Shown: one piece after another, positions 41,023 to 50,729 of the stretch
How positions within the stretch are numbered: the first letter of the stretch is position 1
Layout: each line of letters starts with the position of its first letter
Assembly: GCA_027692465.1 (NCBI GenBank)
Contig: JAQEYU010000001.1
Coordinates: 186,001 to 250,000, forward strand
DNA length: 64,000 nucleotides
Direction: 5' to 3'
From: Enterococcaceae bacterium OF42-14pH9A
GTDB lineage: Bacteria; Bacillota; Bacilli; Lactobacillales; Enterococcaceae
Program-made: the position numbers and the translations under genes
Notes under the pieces: model-generated
Database searches by the model: none
What the model was told of the DNA's origin: nothing
Seen by the model: the letters and a program-made list of their open reading frames with translations, nothing else

Positions 41023-41082
41023 AACAGTAACCCCGGAACACTCTGTCGATGTGAGGCAGTTGTCCCGGGGTTACTGTTTATT
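41022..41082 (+). terminator. terminator after the glycosyltransferase
   Basis: AACAGTAACCCCGG / CCGGGGTTACTGTT, 13-14 pairs, with a 28-base loop and a short T-rich tail. Confidence 0.7.
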
Positions 41083-41209
41083 TGAATTGGTTTTTGCATC
41101 GAACTGTCCTGATACGTATCTTCGGTCAGTGCTTTTGTGCATGGCAGAATCACAACGGAGCGGTTGTGACTCCGCAAAATACGGGTGCCTGCTTGGATAC
41201 GGGCTTTTT

Positions 41210-41845
41210 TTATTGTAACAGCCGCCCGATTTGCTGCCAGTCGGCTTTAATTGCAGCTGCCAGTTTGCGGTTGTAAAAAACAGCGGCCGGATGAAAAAGC
41301 GGGATCACCTGATAGCTCGTCTTCGTCCAACGATAGCCGGTTTTGTCCGCTGTCAATTCCTGAATTGGACCGCTGAAGAGCTGACCGTGTTCTTCTGTAA
41401 TCGAATGATTGGGGCCTAACAGCCGCTGCAGGCCGATATTGCCGACCGTGACAATTAAAGGCGGCTTCACCTGGCGAATCTCATAATCCAGGATTGGGGC
41501 ATGGGCCAGAACTTCTTTTTTGGTCGGGGTGCGGTTGGGGCGGATAGTCTCGATTTGGCCGGTACGCTTGTTCAGCCGTTCTTTGATGCTGAAAGGGCGG
41601 CTACGCACAGCACTGGTAATGTAAACCTCGTCTCTGGTAAGTCCGGCGACTGCCAGACAGTTCATTAATTCCACGCCAGCCTGTCCGCTGAAGGGAATGT
41701 GATTGGCAATCTCATTTCTGCCGGGAGCTTCTCCGACAATCATCAGTTTCGGCTGCAGCGGTCCTTGGCCGGCAACAAAGCCTTCCAGGCGCATTCCCGT
41801 CGAACGCTGCAAGACGTTTTCGATCAATTCTTGCGGATAGTCCAC
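41210..41845 (-). CDS. uracil-DNA glycosylase superfamily protein (family 4-like, no Fe-S cysteines)
   Basis: 211 residues from GTG 41845 (MDYPQELIENVLQRSTG) after GAGGG. The frame is open to ATG 41920, but that start has no ribosome binding site. Motif A reads MIVGEAPGRNEIANHIPFSG and motif B PLFHPAAVFYN, as in family 4/5 enzymes that remove uracil from DNA. The cysteines that hold the 4Fe-4S cluster of family 4 are missing (VYITSAVRSRP in place of N-x-VKCRP). Confidence 0.85.
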   Translation of the reverse strand: MDYPQELIENVLQRSTGMRLEGFVAGQGPLQPKLMIVGEAPGRNEIANHIPFSGQAGVELMNCLAVAGLTRDEVYITSAVRSRPFSIKERLNKRTGQIETIRPNRTPTKKEVLAHAPILDYEIRQVKPPLIVTVGNIGLQRLLGPNHSITEEHGQLFSGPIQELTADKTGYRWTKTSYQVIPLFHPAAVFYNRKLAAAIKADWQQIGRLLQ

Positions 41846-42078
41846 AATAATCCCTCGTTTCTGCTGTTGACTTAGGGTCTGTTTGAAAACACGGATAGCA
41901 GCTTTCTCAGTCGCTGCCATCTGGCGCCGTAACTGCCCGCTTATATACCACGCAAGCGCTCGGTTTCTTCCGGCAGGTAATCAAAAAGCTGAATCCCACT
42001 GATATTTTCAGCTATACCCTGATTATAGTAGGAAAGAGATTGTTTGAAAAGTTTCACGAAAACCAACGAAACTTACAG

Positions 42079-42107
42079 TTGACGGCGAAGGCTTTTTTTG
42101 ATAAAGT
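42079..42107 (+). promoter_or_regulatory. promoter of rplU-prp-rpmA
   Basis: TTGACG, 17 bases, TAAAGT. An inverted repeat AAGTTTC / GAAACTT (42049-42074) lies just upstream. Confidence 0.75.
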
Positions 42108-42113
42108 ATTCTT

Positions 42114-42218
42114 GTTGTAATTGTGGGCACCACAGCTACAACCGCACAGAACAAGTATTAAGCAGCGTGGCTTACCAGCGTTCACTTGGGATGGCGAGTC
42201 TAAGTCTAAATAAGGAGG
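42114..42218 (+). ncRNA. ribosomal protein L21 leader (autoregulatory mRNA structure)
   Basis: The ~105 bases between the promoter and the rplU ribosome binding site carry the sequence blocks GTGGGCACCACAGCTACAAC, CGTGGCTTACCAGCG and ATGGCGAGTCTAAGTCTAAA. These are arranged like the Firmicutes L21 leader family, thought to let L21 repress its own operon. Assigned from position and block pattern; structure not computed. Confidence 0.65.
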
Positions 42219-42229
42219 TGCTTTTGAGT

Positions 42230-42538
42230 ATGTACGCAATCATTAAAACTGGTGGCAAACAAGTCAAAGTGGAAGTCGGTCAAGCAATCTACGTTGAAAA
42301 ATTGAACGTAGAAGCTGGCGAGAAGGTTACTTTTGATGAAGTAATCTTGGTCGGTGGTGAATCTACGAAAGTTGGTGCGCCAACTGTCGCAGGTGCAACT
42401 GTTGAAGGAACTGTTGAAAAACACGGCAAACAAAAGAAAGTCGTGACTTTCAAATACAAACCTAAAAAACATTCACACCGCAAACAAGGCCATCGTCAAC
42501 CTTACACTAAAGTTGTCATTGATGCCATCAACGCATAA
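42230..42538 (+). CDS. rplU: 50S ribosomal protein L21
   Basis: 102 residues, [20 protein letters not shown] to [20 protein letters not shown], the complete bL21 pattern. AAGGAGGTG precedes ATG 42230. The longer open frame to 42098 is the L21 leader and is not coding. First gene of the L21-Prp-L27 operon. Confidence 0.97.
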   Translation: MYAIIKTGGKQVKVEVGQAIYVEKLNVEAGEKVTFDEVILVGGESTKVGAPTVAGATVEGTVEKHGKQKKVVTFKYKPKKHSHRKQGHRQPYTKVVIDAINA

Positions 42539-42561
42539 TTCTTAGAAAAGCAGGTCGAACT

Positions 42562-42903
42562 ATGATCATCGGGACATTCAAACGCAATGACTCTGGTCGG
42601 ATCATTTCCTTTGAACTGACAGGCCATGCGCAATCAGGTGAATACGGCAAAGATCTCGTCTGTGCCGCGGTGTCGGCATTAGCCATCAGCGCAGTCAACG
42701 GAATCGATGCATTGGCAGGCAGTACGCCTCTCGTAGATGCCAATGAGGAAGACGGCGGTTATCTCTACGTTGAGATTCCCCGCGATTCTACTCAGGAGCA
42801 GACCAACATTACCCAGATTTTGTTGGAAAACCTTTTGCTGGGTCTGCAAGCTGTTCAGACGGAATATAGCGAATATCTGCAACTGAAAACCATCACGAAA
42901 TAA
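42562..42903 (+). CDS. prp: ribosomal-processing cysteine protease Prp
   Basis: 113 residues. The catalytic His and Cys lie in [22 protein letters not shown]. It cuts the N-terminal extension of L27 before ribosome assembly, essential in Firmicutes. Always found between rplU and rpmA; the L27 here indeed has the extension. Confidence 0.94.
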   Translation: MIIGTFKRNDSGRIISFELTGHAQSGEYGKDLVCAAVSALAISAVNGIDALAGSTPLVDANEEDGGYLYVEIPRDSTQEQTNITQILLENLLLGLQAVQTEYSEYLQLKTITK

Positions 42904-42929
42904 AAAACTATCACAGGAGGTGCTTTTCC

Positions 42930-43223
42930 ATGTTGATGAAAATGAACTTGCAATTCTTCGCCCACAAAAAAGGGGGCGGTTCTACTTCCAACGGCCGTGA
43001 CTCAGAATCCAAACGTTTAGGTGCTAAACGTGCGGACGGTCAAACCGTTACTGGTGGTTCTATCCTTTACCGCCAACGGGGCACTAAGATTTATCCAGGT
43101 GTGAACGTTGGTATCGGCGGTGACGATACATTGTTTGCTAAAGTTGACGGCGTCGTACGTTTCGAACGTAAAGGCCGCGATAAAAAACAAGTTTCCGTTT
43201 ACCCAGTAGCGCAAGAAGCATAA
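42930..43223 (+). CDS. rpmA: 50S ribosomal protein L27 (precursor with Prp site)
   Basis: 97 residues. The N-terminal extension [11 protein letters not shown] precedes [17 protein letters not shown], so Prp should cut after FFA to expose the mature H/K-rich arm that reaches the peptidyl transferase centre. AGGAGGTGCTTTTCC sets ATG 42930. A terminator follows. Confidence 0.97.
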   Translation: MLMKMNLQFFAHKKGGGSTSNGRDSESKRLGAKRADGQTVTGGSILYRQRGTKIYPGVNVGIGGDDTLFAKVDGVVRFERKGRDKKQVSVYPVAQEA

Positions 43224-43230
43224 TCAATCG

Positions 43231-43267
43231 CTCCGACTCTTATCTGATAAGGGTCGGAGTTTTTTTT
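43231..43267 (+). terminator. terminator of rplU operon
   Basis: CTCCGAC / GTCGGAG with inner CTTATC-GATAAG pairing and eight Ts. Confidence 0.93.
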
Positions 43268-43282
43268 GTTTTGCGGTCAGCC

Positions 43283-43381
43283 GAGCGTGGAGCAGGAGAA
43301 GCGCTGCGGCTTGCAAACGTGCCTGGAAATTCACAGCGGTCCTCAAAAAGCGGTATTCCGGTGTGGCTTTCGGTCACGCCC
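43283..43381 (+). repeat. partial palindromic repeat, copy H
   Basis: The right end GGCTTTCGGTCACGCCC followed by TA matches the terminus of copies A and B. The left terminus is missing, and the body is weakly alike. Confidence 0.4.
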
Positions 43382-43458
43382 TAATCAAAACAGAGAAGGG
43401 GGTCATTTGCTGTAAGATTTGTTACACTACTCAATGAGATATGAAGGAGGTAATTTTT

Positions 43459-44001
43459 GTGGAAGAGGTAAAATATTGTCGGGAATCCCGGGTGATCCAA
43501 ACACACCGGATCTTTCCTTTTGATTTGAATCCCTTCGGCTTTTTGTTCGGCGGGACACTGATGACGATGATCGATGATGCGGCATCGATCTCGGTAACCC
43601 GCCATTGTCGCAGAGGAGCGGTGACAGCATCGTTGGACAGCTTGAATTTTTTGCAGCCGCTGCATGAGAACCATTCTGTTTGTGTGGAATCCTATGTCTC
43701 GGGAGCTCATAACAAGTCGATGGAAGTTTTTGTGAAAATTATCGGTGAAAATCTGGTCACAGGGGAACGTTATTTGGCAGCGACGTGCTTTACAACCTTC
43801 GTAGCCATCCCTTCTCATATGAATTCGGAAACGCAGTTCACGGTGCCGCAGGTAGTGCCGGGCACGTCAGAAGAAAAAAACGTCTGTGCCGGGTATCAAA
43901 AGCGTCGTCAGGTGCGTCTGGCAGAACGTGAGGACTACAAGGTGTTTGCCGCAACTCTTTCAACCAGCCTGCCGTGGTCTGATGCAGAGTTGGGAAATTA
44001 G
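43459..44001 (+). CDS. acyl-CoA thioesterase (hotdog fold)
   Basis: 180 residues from GTG 43459 (MEEVKYCRESRVIQTHRIFP) after AAGGAGG. The ATG at 43441 precedes that site and was rejected. NPFGFLFGGTLMTMIDDAAS carries the hotdog helix with the catalytic Asp, and VTASLDSLNFLQPLHENHSV the paired strands, as in YkhA/YciA-type cytosolic acyl-CoA hydrolases. The ~60-residue C-terminal extension (REDYKVFAATLSTSLPWSDAE) is usual for the Gram-positive form. Confidence 0.88.
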   Translation: MEEVKYCRESRVIQTHRIFPFDLNPFGFLFGGTLMTMIDDAASISVTRHCRRGAVTASLDSLNFLQPLHENHSVCVESYVSGAHNKSMEVFVKIIGENLVTGERYLAATCFTTFVAIPSHMNSETQFTVPQVVPGTSEEKNVCAGYQKRRQVRLAEREDYKVFAATLSTSLPWSDAELGN

Positions 44002-44089
44002 CCGCTGTCTGAAAATCGTAAGAAAAGTTTCGTAAAGGCAGTGCCTGTGCTAGAATATAAAGAAAAACGGATTTGAAGGGGTGCTGGTT

Positions 44090-44944
44090 GTGGGAGAATT
44101 GATCGATGGCAAAAAATTAGCTGCTTTGATGCAGGAACAGATGAAAGAAGAAGTCTCACTGTTGAAAGAAGAAGGGCTGACTCCAGGGCTGGTGGTTCTT
44201 CTGGTGGGAGAAAACCAGGCCAGCCAAGTATATGTGCGCAATAAGGATCTGGCAGCTGAGCGAATCGGTATCCGTTCGAAAGTGGAACGCTATCCGGCAA
44301 CCATCACCGAAGCGGAATTGTTGGCAGAAATTGACAAATACAACCACGATCCGCTGTTTCACGGAATTTTAGTACAACTGCCACTGCCGGCACATATCGA
44401 TGAAAACAAAGTGCTGTTGGCTATCGATCCGAAAAAAGATGTTGACGGCTTTCATCCGTTGAACCTGGGGGCGCTTTTTGCAGGGAATCCGGTCATGATT
44501 CCTTGCACGCCTTTTGGTATCATCAAGATGTTCGAATACTACGACATTGATCTGGCAGGCAAGAATGCGGTTGTCATTGGCCGCAGTAATATCGTAGGCA
44601 AACCAATGGCCCATCTGCTGCTGCAAAAAAATGCGACAGTCACTATTGCCCACTCGAAAACCAAAGATCTGCCCGCGCTTTGTCGCCAAGCAGATATCCT
44701 GGTGGTAGCTATCGGGCGAGGGCATTTTGTTACGGAAGACTTCATCAAGGAGGGGGCAGTAGTTGTTGATGTCGGCATGAATCGCAATGAGGCCGGCAAA
44801 CTGATCGGTGACGTGGCCTTTGACGAAGTCGCACCCCATGCAAGTTTTATCACACCGGTTCCCGGTGGCGTGGGTCCGATGACCATTACGATGCTCATGT
44901 ATCAAACCATTGAAAGCGCCAAGCGGCATCAGGCGCACTCTTAA
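44090..44944 (+). CDS. folD: bifunctional methylene-THF dehydrogenase / cyclohydrolase FolD
   Basis: 284 residues from GTG 44090 ([17 protein letters not shown]) with GAAGGG nine bases upstream; the GTG at 44081 abuts it. [15 protein letters not shown] and YVRNK motif with the catalytic Lys, [30 protein letters not shown] (NADP site) and [15 protein letters not shown] are present. It interconverts one-carbon folates. The start of a run folD-xseA-xseB-ispA-tlyA-argR-recN. Confidence 0.95.
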   Translation: MGELIDGKKLAALMQEQMKEEVSLLKEEGLTPGLVVLLVGENQASQVYVRNKDLAAERIGIRSKVERYPATITEAELLAEIDKYNHDPLFHGILVQLPLPAHIDENKVLLAIDPKKDVDGFHPLNLGALFAGNPVMIPCTPFGIIKMFEYYDIDLAGKNAVVIGRSNIVGKPMAHLLLQKNATVTIAHSKTKDLPALCRQADILVVAIGRGHFVTEDFIKEGAVVVDVGMNRNEAGKLIGDVAFDEVAPHASFITPVPGGVGPMTITMLMYQTIESAKRHQAHS

Positions 44945-44962
44945 AGAAATCAGGTGGAAAAG

Positions 44963-46300
44963 TTGTCCCAGCAGTATTTGACCGTGACGGCGCTGACCCG
45001 TTACCTCAAACGAAAATTCGATGCGGATCCTTATTTGGAGCGGGTCTTTTTGACCGGCGAAATCTCCAATTTCCGCCTGCGTCCCAACCATCAATATTTC
45101 AGTCTGAAAGATGATGGCGCTAAAATCTCGGCGGTCATGTTCAAAAGTGCTTTTGACAAAGTGAAATTTCGTCCGGAAGAAGGGATGAAGGTCCTGATAG
45201 TGGGACGGATCTCTTTGTATGAAGCCAGTGGAAACTATCAGATTTACGTGGAGCAGATGCAGCCGGATGGGATCGGTGCTCTCTATCAGGCTTATGAACA
45301 GTTGAAGGCTCAGCTGACTAAAGAAGGTCTCTTTGCAGCACCAAAAAAACCGCTGCCCCGTTTTCCCAAGCGGATTGCGATTTTGACCAGTCCTTCCGGT
45401 GCGGTGATCAGAGATATCATCACAACTGTTAAGCGCCGGTATCCGATTGCCCAGCTAGTTTTGTTTCCGACAATTGTTCAAGGTGACAAAGCTGCTGGTG
45501 ATGTGGTGGCGAACATTGCACGCGTCGAGGCGGCCGGGGATTTTGATACGATGATCATCGGCCGCGGCGGCGGATCGATTGAGGATCTGTGGCCTTTCAA
45601 TGAAGAGCGGGTGGCCCGAGCGATTTTTGCGGCTCAGACACCGGTGATTTCTTCGGTGGGCCATGAAACAGATACGACAATCGCCGATCTGGTGGCAGAT
45701 GTACGGGCGGCCACTCCGACGGCTGCTGCCGAATTGGCAGTACCGGTGCTTTCTGATGAGCTTTTAAAGCTTAAACAACAGCAGGCTCGCTTGGAGCAGG
45801 CCTTTCGGATGCAGCTGCAGCGCAAAAATGAACGCTACCAGCGGGTCTTCGGCTCATATGTTTTTCGGCAGCCGGAGCGACTATACGAAGCTCAGACGCT
45901 CAAAGTGGATCAGCTGAACCAACGGCTGGGGCAAGGTCTGCAGCAGCTGCTTTATACCAGAGAGCGGGGCTATCAGCAGATTGATCATCGTTTGCGCCAG
46001 GTTTATCCTTTGGCCAGAGTACAGACGGGCAAACAGCAAAACGAGTTCCTGAGGGCTCGTTTGCAGCAGCAGATCCTGCGTCTGATGGAAAATAAGCAGA
46101 CTGCTTTTGCAAATACGGTTCAGGCCCTGGACCTGTTGAGTCCCTTGAAGATCATGGGGCGGGGGTACACGTACACCACCAAAGATGAGCAGGTAGTCAA
46201 AACAGCTGGGGCCCTTCACCCGGACGACACCGTAACGATCCATTTTCACGACGGGGCGGTCAAAGCTGTGATCACAGAGCAGGTAAAAGAGCCGGAATGA
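44963..46300 (+). CDS. xseA: exodeoxyribonuclease VII large subunit
   Basis: 445 residues from TTG 44963 (MSQQYLTVTALTRYLKRKF), with AGGTGG five bases upstream. A GTG at 44954 overlaps that site. OB-fold N-terminus (FLTGEISNFRLRPNHQYFSLKD), the catalytic domain (IAILTSPSGAVIRDIITTVKRR, IIGRGGGSIEDLWPFNEE, SSVGHETDTTIADLVADVRA) and a long coiled coil complete the family plan. It degrades single-stranded DNA together with XseB. Confidence 0.95.
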   Translation: MSQQYLTVTALTRYLKRKFDADPYLERVFLTGEISNFRLRPNHQYFSLKDDGAKISAVMFKSAFDKVKFRPEEGMKVLIVGRISLYEASGNYQIYVEQMQPDGIGALYQAYEQLKAQLTKEGLFAAPKKPLPRFPKRIAILTSPSGAVIRDIITTVKRRYPIAQLVLFPTIVQGDKAAGDVVANIARVEAAGDFDTMIIGRGGGSIEDLWPFNEERVARAIFAAQTPVISSVGHETDTTIADLVADVRAATPTAAAELAVPVLSDELLKLKQQQARLEQAFRMQLQRKNERYQRVFGSYVFRQPERLYEAQTLKVDQLNQRLGQGLQQLLYTRERGYQQIDHRLRQVYPLARVQTGKQQNEFLRARLQQQILRLMENKQTAFANTVQALDLLSPLKIMGRGYTYTTKDEQVVKTAGALHPDDTVTIHFHDGAVKAVITEQVKEPE

Positions 46301-46383
46301 CAAGAAAACAGCGGCTGAAAAGATTCTAAAGAAAAGCAGCACTGGCAATACTTTGGAAATGATGAGATAAAGGAGTAAAAGAC

Positions 46384-46605
46384 ATGGCACAAGCGACATT
46401 TGAAGAATCATTGCAGGAATTGGAACAGATCGTGACGCGGCTGGAAAAAGGGGATGTTCCGCTGGAAGAAGCCTTGGAAGCATTCCAAAAGGGGATGGTT
46501 CTCAGCAAACAATGTCAGGAAACGTTGACTAAGGCAGAGGAAACCTTGACAAAGATGATGCAGGATAACGGTCAGGAGACAGACTTCGAAGAGCGTGATG
46601 CATGA
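46384..46605 (+). CDS. xseB: exodeoxyribonuclease VII small subunit
   Basis: 73 residues, [20 protein letters not shown] and [13 protein letters not shown], the two helices that wrap the XseA stalk. AAAGGAGTAAAAGAC precedes the ATG. The stop overlaps the ispA start as ATGA. Confidence 0.95.
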   Translation: MAQATFEESLQELEQIVTRLEKGDVPLEEALEAFQKGMVLSKQCQETLTKAEETLTKMMQDNGQETDFEERDA

Positions 46606-47486
46606 TGAATACCGAAGAACTACAAACGACTCATCTGCCTCGTGTAGAAGAAGAAATGCGCGCCTTTTTGACGGCTGTGACCACCGATGAAAAGCTGTTG
46701 GAAAGCATGCTTTATTCCATCAAAGCCGGGGGCAAGCGGATCCGACCGCAGCTGCTGCTGGCGGTAGTCGCGGGCTTTGGCAAGCGGCTGGACACAGGTG
46801 TTTATCAAACGGCGGCAGCTTTAGAGATGATCCACACCTATTCATTGATCCATGACGATCTGCCGGCGATGGATGATGATCCGTTACGGCGGGGACTGCC
46901 TACCAATCACGTTGTATACGGCGAGGCGATAGCGATTCTCGCCGGAGACGGTTTGTTGACGGAAGCTTTTCATTTGCTGAGTACGGCGATGCTGCCGGCT
47001 TCCGAAAAGTTGCTGTTGATTCAGCTGTTGGCAGCAAAAGCCGGCAGTTCCGGGATGGTAGCCGGTCAGGCAGCAGATATCCAAGGAGAAAACCGCAAGC
47101 TGTCATTGGCGGAGCTTGCGGGAATTCACCGCCGCAAGACCGGCGATTTGTTGACCTGCGCACTAGTTGCCGGTGGGATTCTGGCACAACAGCCGGCAGA
47201 AGTGTTGGAACAACTGACGCAGTTGGCTGAACACATCGGCTTGGCTTTCCAGATCAGAGACGATCTGTTGGATGTCACTTCAACGACTGCCGAACTGGGA
47301 AAAGCTGCCCATAAAGACGCGGCTGCCGGCAAAAATACCTATCCGGAACTCCTGGGATTGCCACGGGCCAAAGCGGCGCTCGCTGAAGAATTGGCTGCTG
47401 CTGAACAGCTGATTGATGTGATGACTGTACAATTGCCCTTTTCCGGAGAACTGTTGCGGGAGATCTTGCAGAAATTCCGATTGTGA
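46602..47486 (+). CDS. ispA: farnesyl-diphosphate synthase
   Basis: 294 residues. First Asp-rich motif [14 protein letters not shown], second DDLLD in [12 protein letters not shown], plus the [11 protein letters not shown] start of the polyprenyl synthase fold. It makes C15 precursors for undecaprenyl lipid carrier. ATG 46602 overlaps the xseB stop; a second ATG follows directly. Confidence 0.94.
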   Translation: MMNTEELQTTHLPRVEEEMRAFLTAVTTDEKLLESMLYSIKAGGKRIRPQLLLAVVAGFGKRLDTGVYQTAAALEMIHTYSLIHDDLPAMDDDPLRRGLPTNHVVYGEAIAILAGDGLLTEAFHLLSTAMLPASEKLLLIQLLAAKAGSSGMVAGQAADIQGENRKLSLAELAGIHRRKTGDLLTCALVAGGILAQQPAEVLEQLTQLAEHIGLAFQIRDDLLDVTSTTAELGKAAHKDAAAGKNTYPELLGLPRAKAALAEELAAAEQLIDVMTVQLPFSGELLREILQKFRL

Positions 47487-47495
47487 GGAGAGACC

Positions 47496-48311
47496 ATGAA
47501 AAAAGAACGAGTAGATGTCCTGGCAGTCCAACAAGGTCTGTTTGAGACTCGGGAAAAAGCCAAACGAGCGGTGATGGCCGGCCTGGTAGTGATGGAAAAA
47601 AACAATCTGCGCCTGGATAAACCGGGGGAAAAAATTCCCCAGGATACCTCGCTGCGAGTCAAAGGAGAAGTCATGCCTTATGTTTCCCGAGGCGGTTTGA
47701 AGCTGGAAAAAGCTTTGAAGCAATTCGACTTTGAAGTAAAAGATAAAATTTTACTGGATATCGGTTCGTCTACCGGTGGGTTTACAGATGCTGCCTTGCA
47801 AAATGGTGCCAAACTCAGCTATGCATTGGATGTCGGCTATAACCAGCTGGCTTGGAAGCTGCGGCAAGACCCTCGGGTAATCGTCATGGAACGGACCAAT
47901 TTCCGCTACAGCAAACCCGCTGATTTTCTGGATGGACTGCCGGAGGTGGCAACAATCGATGTTTCATTTATTTCCTTGAAGCTGATCTTGCCGCCGCTAC
48001 ACGAAATCCTCGTTCCGGGAGGTTTGGTCATGGCGCTGGTCAAACCGCAGTTTGAAGCCGGTAAAGAGGCGGTAGGTAAAAACGGAATTGTCCGTGATCC
48101 AAAGACCCATGAGCGGGTAGTGACAGAGATCTGCGACTTTTCCCGAAAAACCGGGTTTGATGTGTTGGATCTGGCATTCTCTCCCATCACGGGGGGCGAA
48201 GGGAATATCGAATTTCTGCTGCTGCTGCGAAAAAGTGCCGGTGAGGGTATACTTTCGGAAAAAGTGAATATTTCCGAGGTTGTAAAGAGTGCCCATGAAA
48301 CGCTGACATAA
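47496..48311 (+). CDS. TlyA family rRNA methyltransferase (hemolysin-A-like)
   Basis: 271 residues. The S4 RNA-binding domain (ERVDVLAVQQGLFETREKAK) is followed by an FtsJ-like methyltransferase domain (ILLDIGSSTGGFTDAALQNG; YALDVGYNQLAWKL; VATIDVSFISLKLILPP). Known relatives methylate ribose in rRNA; the 'hemolysin' name is historical. GAGGAGAGACC precedes the ATG. Confidence 0.93.
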   Translation: MKKERVDVLAVQQGLFETREKAKRAVMAGLVVMEKNNLRLDKPGEKIPQDTSLRVKGEVMPYVSRGGLKLEKALKQFDFEVKDKILLDIGSSTGGFTDAALQNGAKLSYALDVGYNQLAWKLRQDPRVIVMERTNFRYSKPADFLDGLPEVATIDVSFISLKLILPPLHEILVPGGLVMALVKPQFEAGKEAVGKNGIVRDPKTHERVVTEICDFSRKTGFDVLDLAFSPITGGEGNIEFLLLLRKSAGEGILSEKVNISEVVKSAHETLT

Positions 48312-48327
48312 GTTGGTAGCACGCCGT

Positions 48328-48376
48328 TAAAGAAAGGTAAAAGAGTGATCTTCCTCTGGAGCCTTTCTTTCTTTTT
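48328..48376 (+). terminator. terminator after tlyA-like gene
   Basis: AAAGAAAGG / CCTTTCTTT with a 24-base loop, then CTTTTT. Confidence 0.6.
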
Positions 48377-48527
48377 GCATAAAAATAAGGTATGATAGGG
48401 AAGTTGAAAAGCGTTGCCGGCGTCATTTTGGACGGAGCCGGCTATCCGTCGCTGAGAGCAGGCCGCAAGCGTTTATTTTTCTGAGGGCGGGATCTCTGTG
48501 ATGCGCCGTTTTTGAAGGGAGCAGAAT

Positions 48528-48974
48528 ATGCGAAAAAAAGATCGTCATCGGTTGATCACCCGATTGTTGAATGAACACAATATCCAAAAGCAGGAAGACT
48601 TTGTCGGTTTGCTGCAGGACCGAGGAGTAATGGTGACTCAGGCCACGATTTCTCGAGATATCAAGGAACTGAAGCTGATTAAGATTCCTTTTGAAGGAGG
48701 TTACCGCTACAGTTTGCCGGCAGAAACGGCTGAAGATATCGGTGAAAAGCTGGCTAAACTATTACGAGATGCCTTTGTTTCGGTGGATCAGATGGAGAAA
48801 TTCGTAATCTTGAAGACATTGCCGGGGAATGCTTCGGCTATCGCCAATCTTATTGATCGGCTCCACAAGGCTCGTTTGTTTGCGATTTTGAATGATGACG
48901 ACTCTGTGCTGATGATCGCTAAGACTGAAGCGGCGGCGGCCGACATGAAGACGGAATTTCTGGAATTTATTTGA
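48528..48974 (+). CDS. argR: arginine repressor ArgR/AhrC
   Basis: 148 residues. Winged helix with the recognition segment VMVTQATISRDIKELKLIKI, then the oligomerisation/arginine-binding domain (GNASAIANLIDRLHKA; NDDDSVLMIAKTEA). The arginine-contacting Asp pair is present. GAAGGGAGCAGAAT precedes the ATG. Enterococci often have more than one ArgR; this is the recN-linked copy. Confidence 0.94.
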   Translation: MRKKDRHRLITRLLNEHNIQKQEDFVGLLQDRGVMVTQATISRDIKELKLIKIPFEGGYRYSLPAETAEDIGEKLAKLLRDAFVSVDQMEKFVILKTLPGNASAIANLIDRLHKARLFAILNDDDSVLMIAKTEAAAADMKTEFLEFI

Positions 48975-49026
48975 CAGTCTGTTGCAAGAGAACAGATGTG
49001 GTGTAATTTTGACAGGGGGCATCAAG

Positions 49027-50706
49027 ATGCTGCTGGAATTAGCGATTGAAAATTTTGCCATTATCTCAAAACTGCGGTTGGCCTTTCATGAGGGGATGAC
49101 CGCACTCACCGGTGAGACCGGTGCCGGCAAGTCGATCATCAGCGATGCGATGGGCTTATTGGCTGGCAGTCGAGGATCAGCCGATTACATCCGCCAAGGG
49201 GCTGACAAGTGCCGTCTGGAGGGTGTTTTTGACATGCCGGAACAGTCGGAATTTGCTATGCTGCTGCAGGAATTGGGCGTAGAAACGGAGGCTGGTGATC
49301 CCTTGATTATCCAGCGGGACATGACGATTGCCGGGAAGAATGTCTGCCGTGTCAACGGTCGGACTATGAATCTGGCCAATCTCAGGCGGATCGGGAATTT
49401 TCTGGTGGATATCCAAGGACAAAACGAGCATCAGGAGCTGCTGCAGCAGGAGCGGCACCTGCATCTGGTGGATGAATTCGGAGACAGCGGCTTCCGTAAA
49501 CGGCTGGCGGCGTATCGCGAGGATTACCGCGCCTACCGACAGTTGGAAAAGCGGGTCCAAAAGATCCAGACCAATGAACAGTCCTTCGTCCAGCGTTTGG
49601 ACATGCTGCGCTTCCAACAAGAGGAGATCAGCCAAGCGGACCTGCAGCAAGACGAAGAAGCCAAATTGACGGAAGAACGGGAAAAGTTGTCCAATTACCA
49701 AAAAATCGTGGATGCCCTGGGCCAGAGCTACCAGATCCTGACCGCAGCAGAAATGAGTCCGGTAGACAGTGTCGGCGGTGTTTTGAGCGAGCTGCAGGAG
49801 GTCGCTCATTTGGATAACGAATACAATGCGATAGCTGAAAATCTGCAAAGCGCTTATTATCTGTTGCAGGATGCGGCGGGGGATATTTCCCGGCAGTTGG
49901 ATTTTCTGGAATTGGACGAGGAACGTCTGGAGGAAGTCACGCAGCGCTTGGAGCTGATCCGTCAGCTGAAGCGAAAATACGGGGACTCCATCCCGGTGAT
50001 TCTGCGGTATTTTGAGGAGATCAGCCGTGAATTGGCTGCCTATGATGATTCCGACAATCAGTTGGAGGAACTCCAAAAGAAACTGAAAGCCGACGAAGCT
50101 GCGTTGTGGACAGCAGCAGAACAGCTCCATCAGCAGCGCAAAGAAATCAGCCATCGCTTGGAAAAAGCCATCATGCAGGAGCTCAAAGAACTCTATATGG
50201 AAAATACCCAATTTGCAGTCAAATTTGAAAAGGCCAAAGAGCTGACGGAAAACGGATTTGACGAAGCGGCCTTTTACTTGACCACCAATCCCGGTGAGCC
50301 CTTGAAGCCGTTGGTGAAGGTGGCTTCCGGTGGTGAGTTGTCGCGAATTCTGTTGGCTTTAAAGACGATCTTTTCCCAAAATCAAGGCATCACCAGTATT
50401 ATTTTTGATGAAGTGGATACCGGCGTGAGCGGCCGGGTAGCTCAGGCAATCGCCGAAAAAATCGCCAAGATCGCCCGCAATTCGCAAGTCTTGTGTATCA
50501 CTCATCTGCCTCAGGTGGCAGCTGTTGCCGACTATCAGTATGCCATCGCCAAAGGAGTCAGTCAGGGACGGACCCAAACGGCCGTGACTCAGCTGGACGC
50601 AAAAGCCAGAGTGGCGGAGATTGCCCGCATGCTTTCCGGCGCCGAGGTGACGCCGTTGACCTTGGAGCATGCCAAGGAGCTTTTGACGCTGGCCGGTCAT
50701 CGTTGA
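49027..50706 (+). CDS. recN: DNA repair protein RecN
   Basis: 559 residues, SMC-like. Walker A in TALTGETGAGKSIISDAM, long coiled coils (about 150-350), signature VASGGELSRILLALKTI and Walker B IIFDEVDTGVSGRVAQAI. It holds broken DNA ends for recombination. ATG 49027 (MLLELAIENFAIISKL) follows AGGGGGC; the frame open to 48982 is not coding. Confidence 0.96.
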   Translation: MLLELAIENFAIISKLRLAFHEGMTALTGETGAGKSIISDAMGLLAGSRGSADYIRQGADKCRLEGVFDMPEQSEFAMLLQELGVETEAGDPLIIQRDMTIAGKNVCRVNGRTMNLANLRRIGNFLVDIQGQNEHQELLQQERHLHLVDEFGDSGFRKRLAAYREDYRAYRQLEKRVQKIQTNEQSFVQRLDMLRFQQEEISQADLQQDEEAKLTEEREKLSNYQKIVDALGQSYQILTAAEMSPVDSVGGVLSELQEVAHLDNEYNAIAENLQSAYYLLQDAAGDISRQLDFLELDEERLEEVTQRLELIRQLKRKYGDSIPVILRYFEEISRELAAYDDSDNQLEELQKKLKADEAALWTAAEQLHQQRKEISHRLEKAIMQELKELYMENTQFAVKFEKAKELTENGFDEAAFYLTTNPGEPLKPLVKVASGGELSRILLALKTIFSQNQGITSIIFDEVDTGVSGRVAQAIAEKIAKIARNSQVLCITHLPQVAAVADYQYAIAKGVSQGRTQTAVTQLDAKARVAEIARMLSGAEVTPLTLEHAKELLTLAGHR

Positions 50707-50729
50707 GTAAAAAGCACAACCGAGAATTA

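Noticed and set aside
49177..50211. A 344-residue minus-strand frame inside recN
   Set aside because: Antisense shadow of coiled-coil codons; recN is unmistakable on the other strand.
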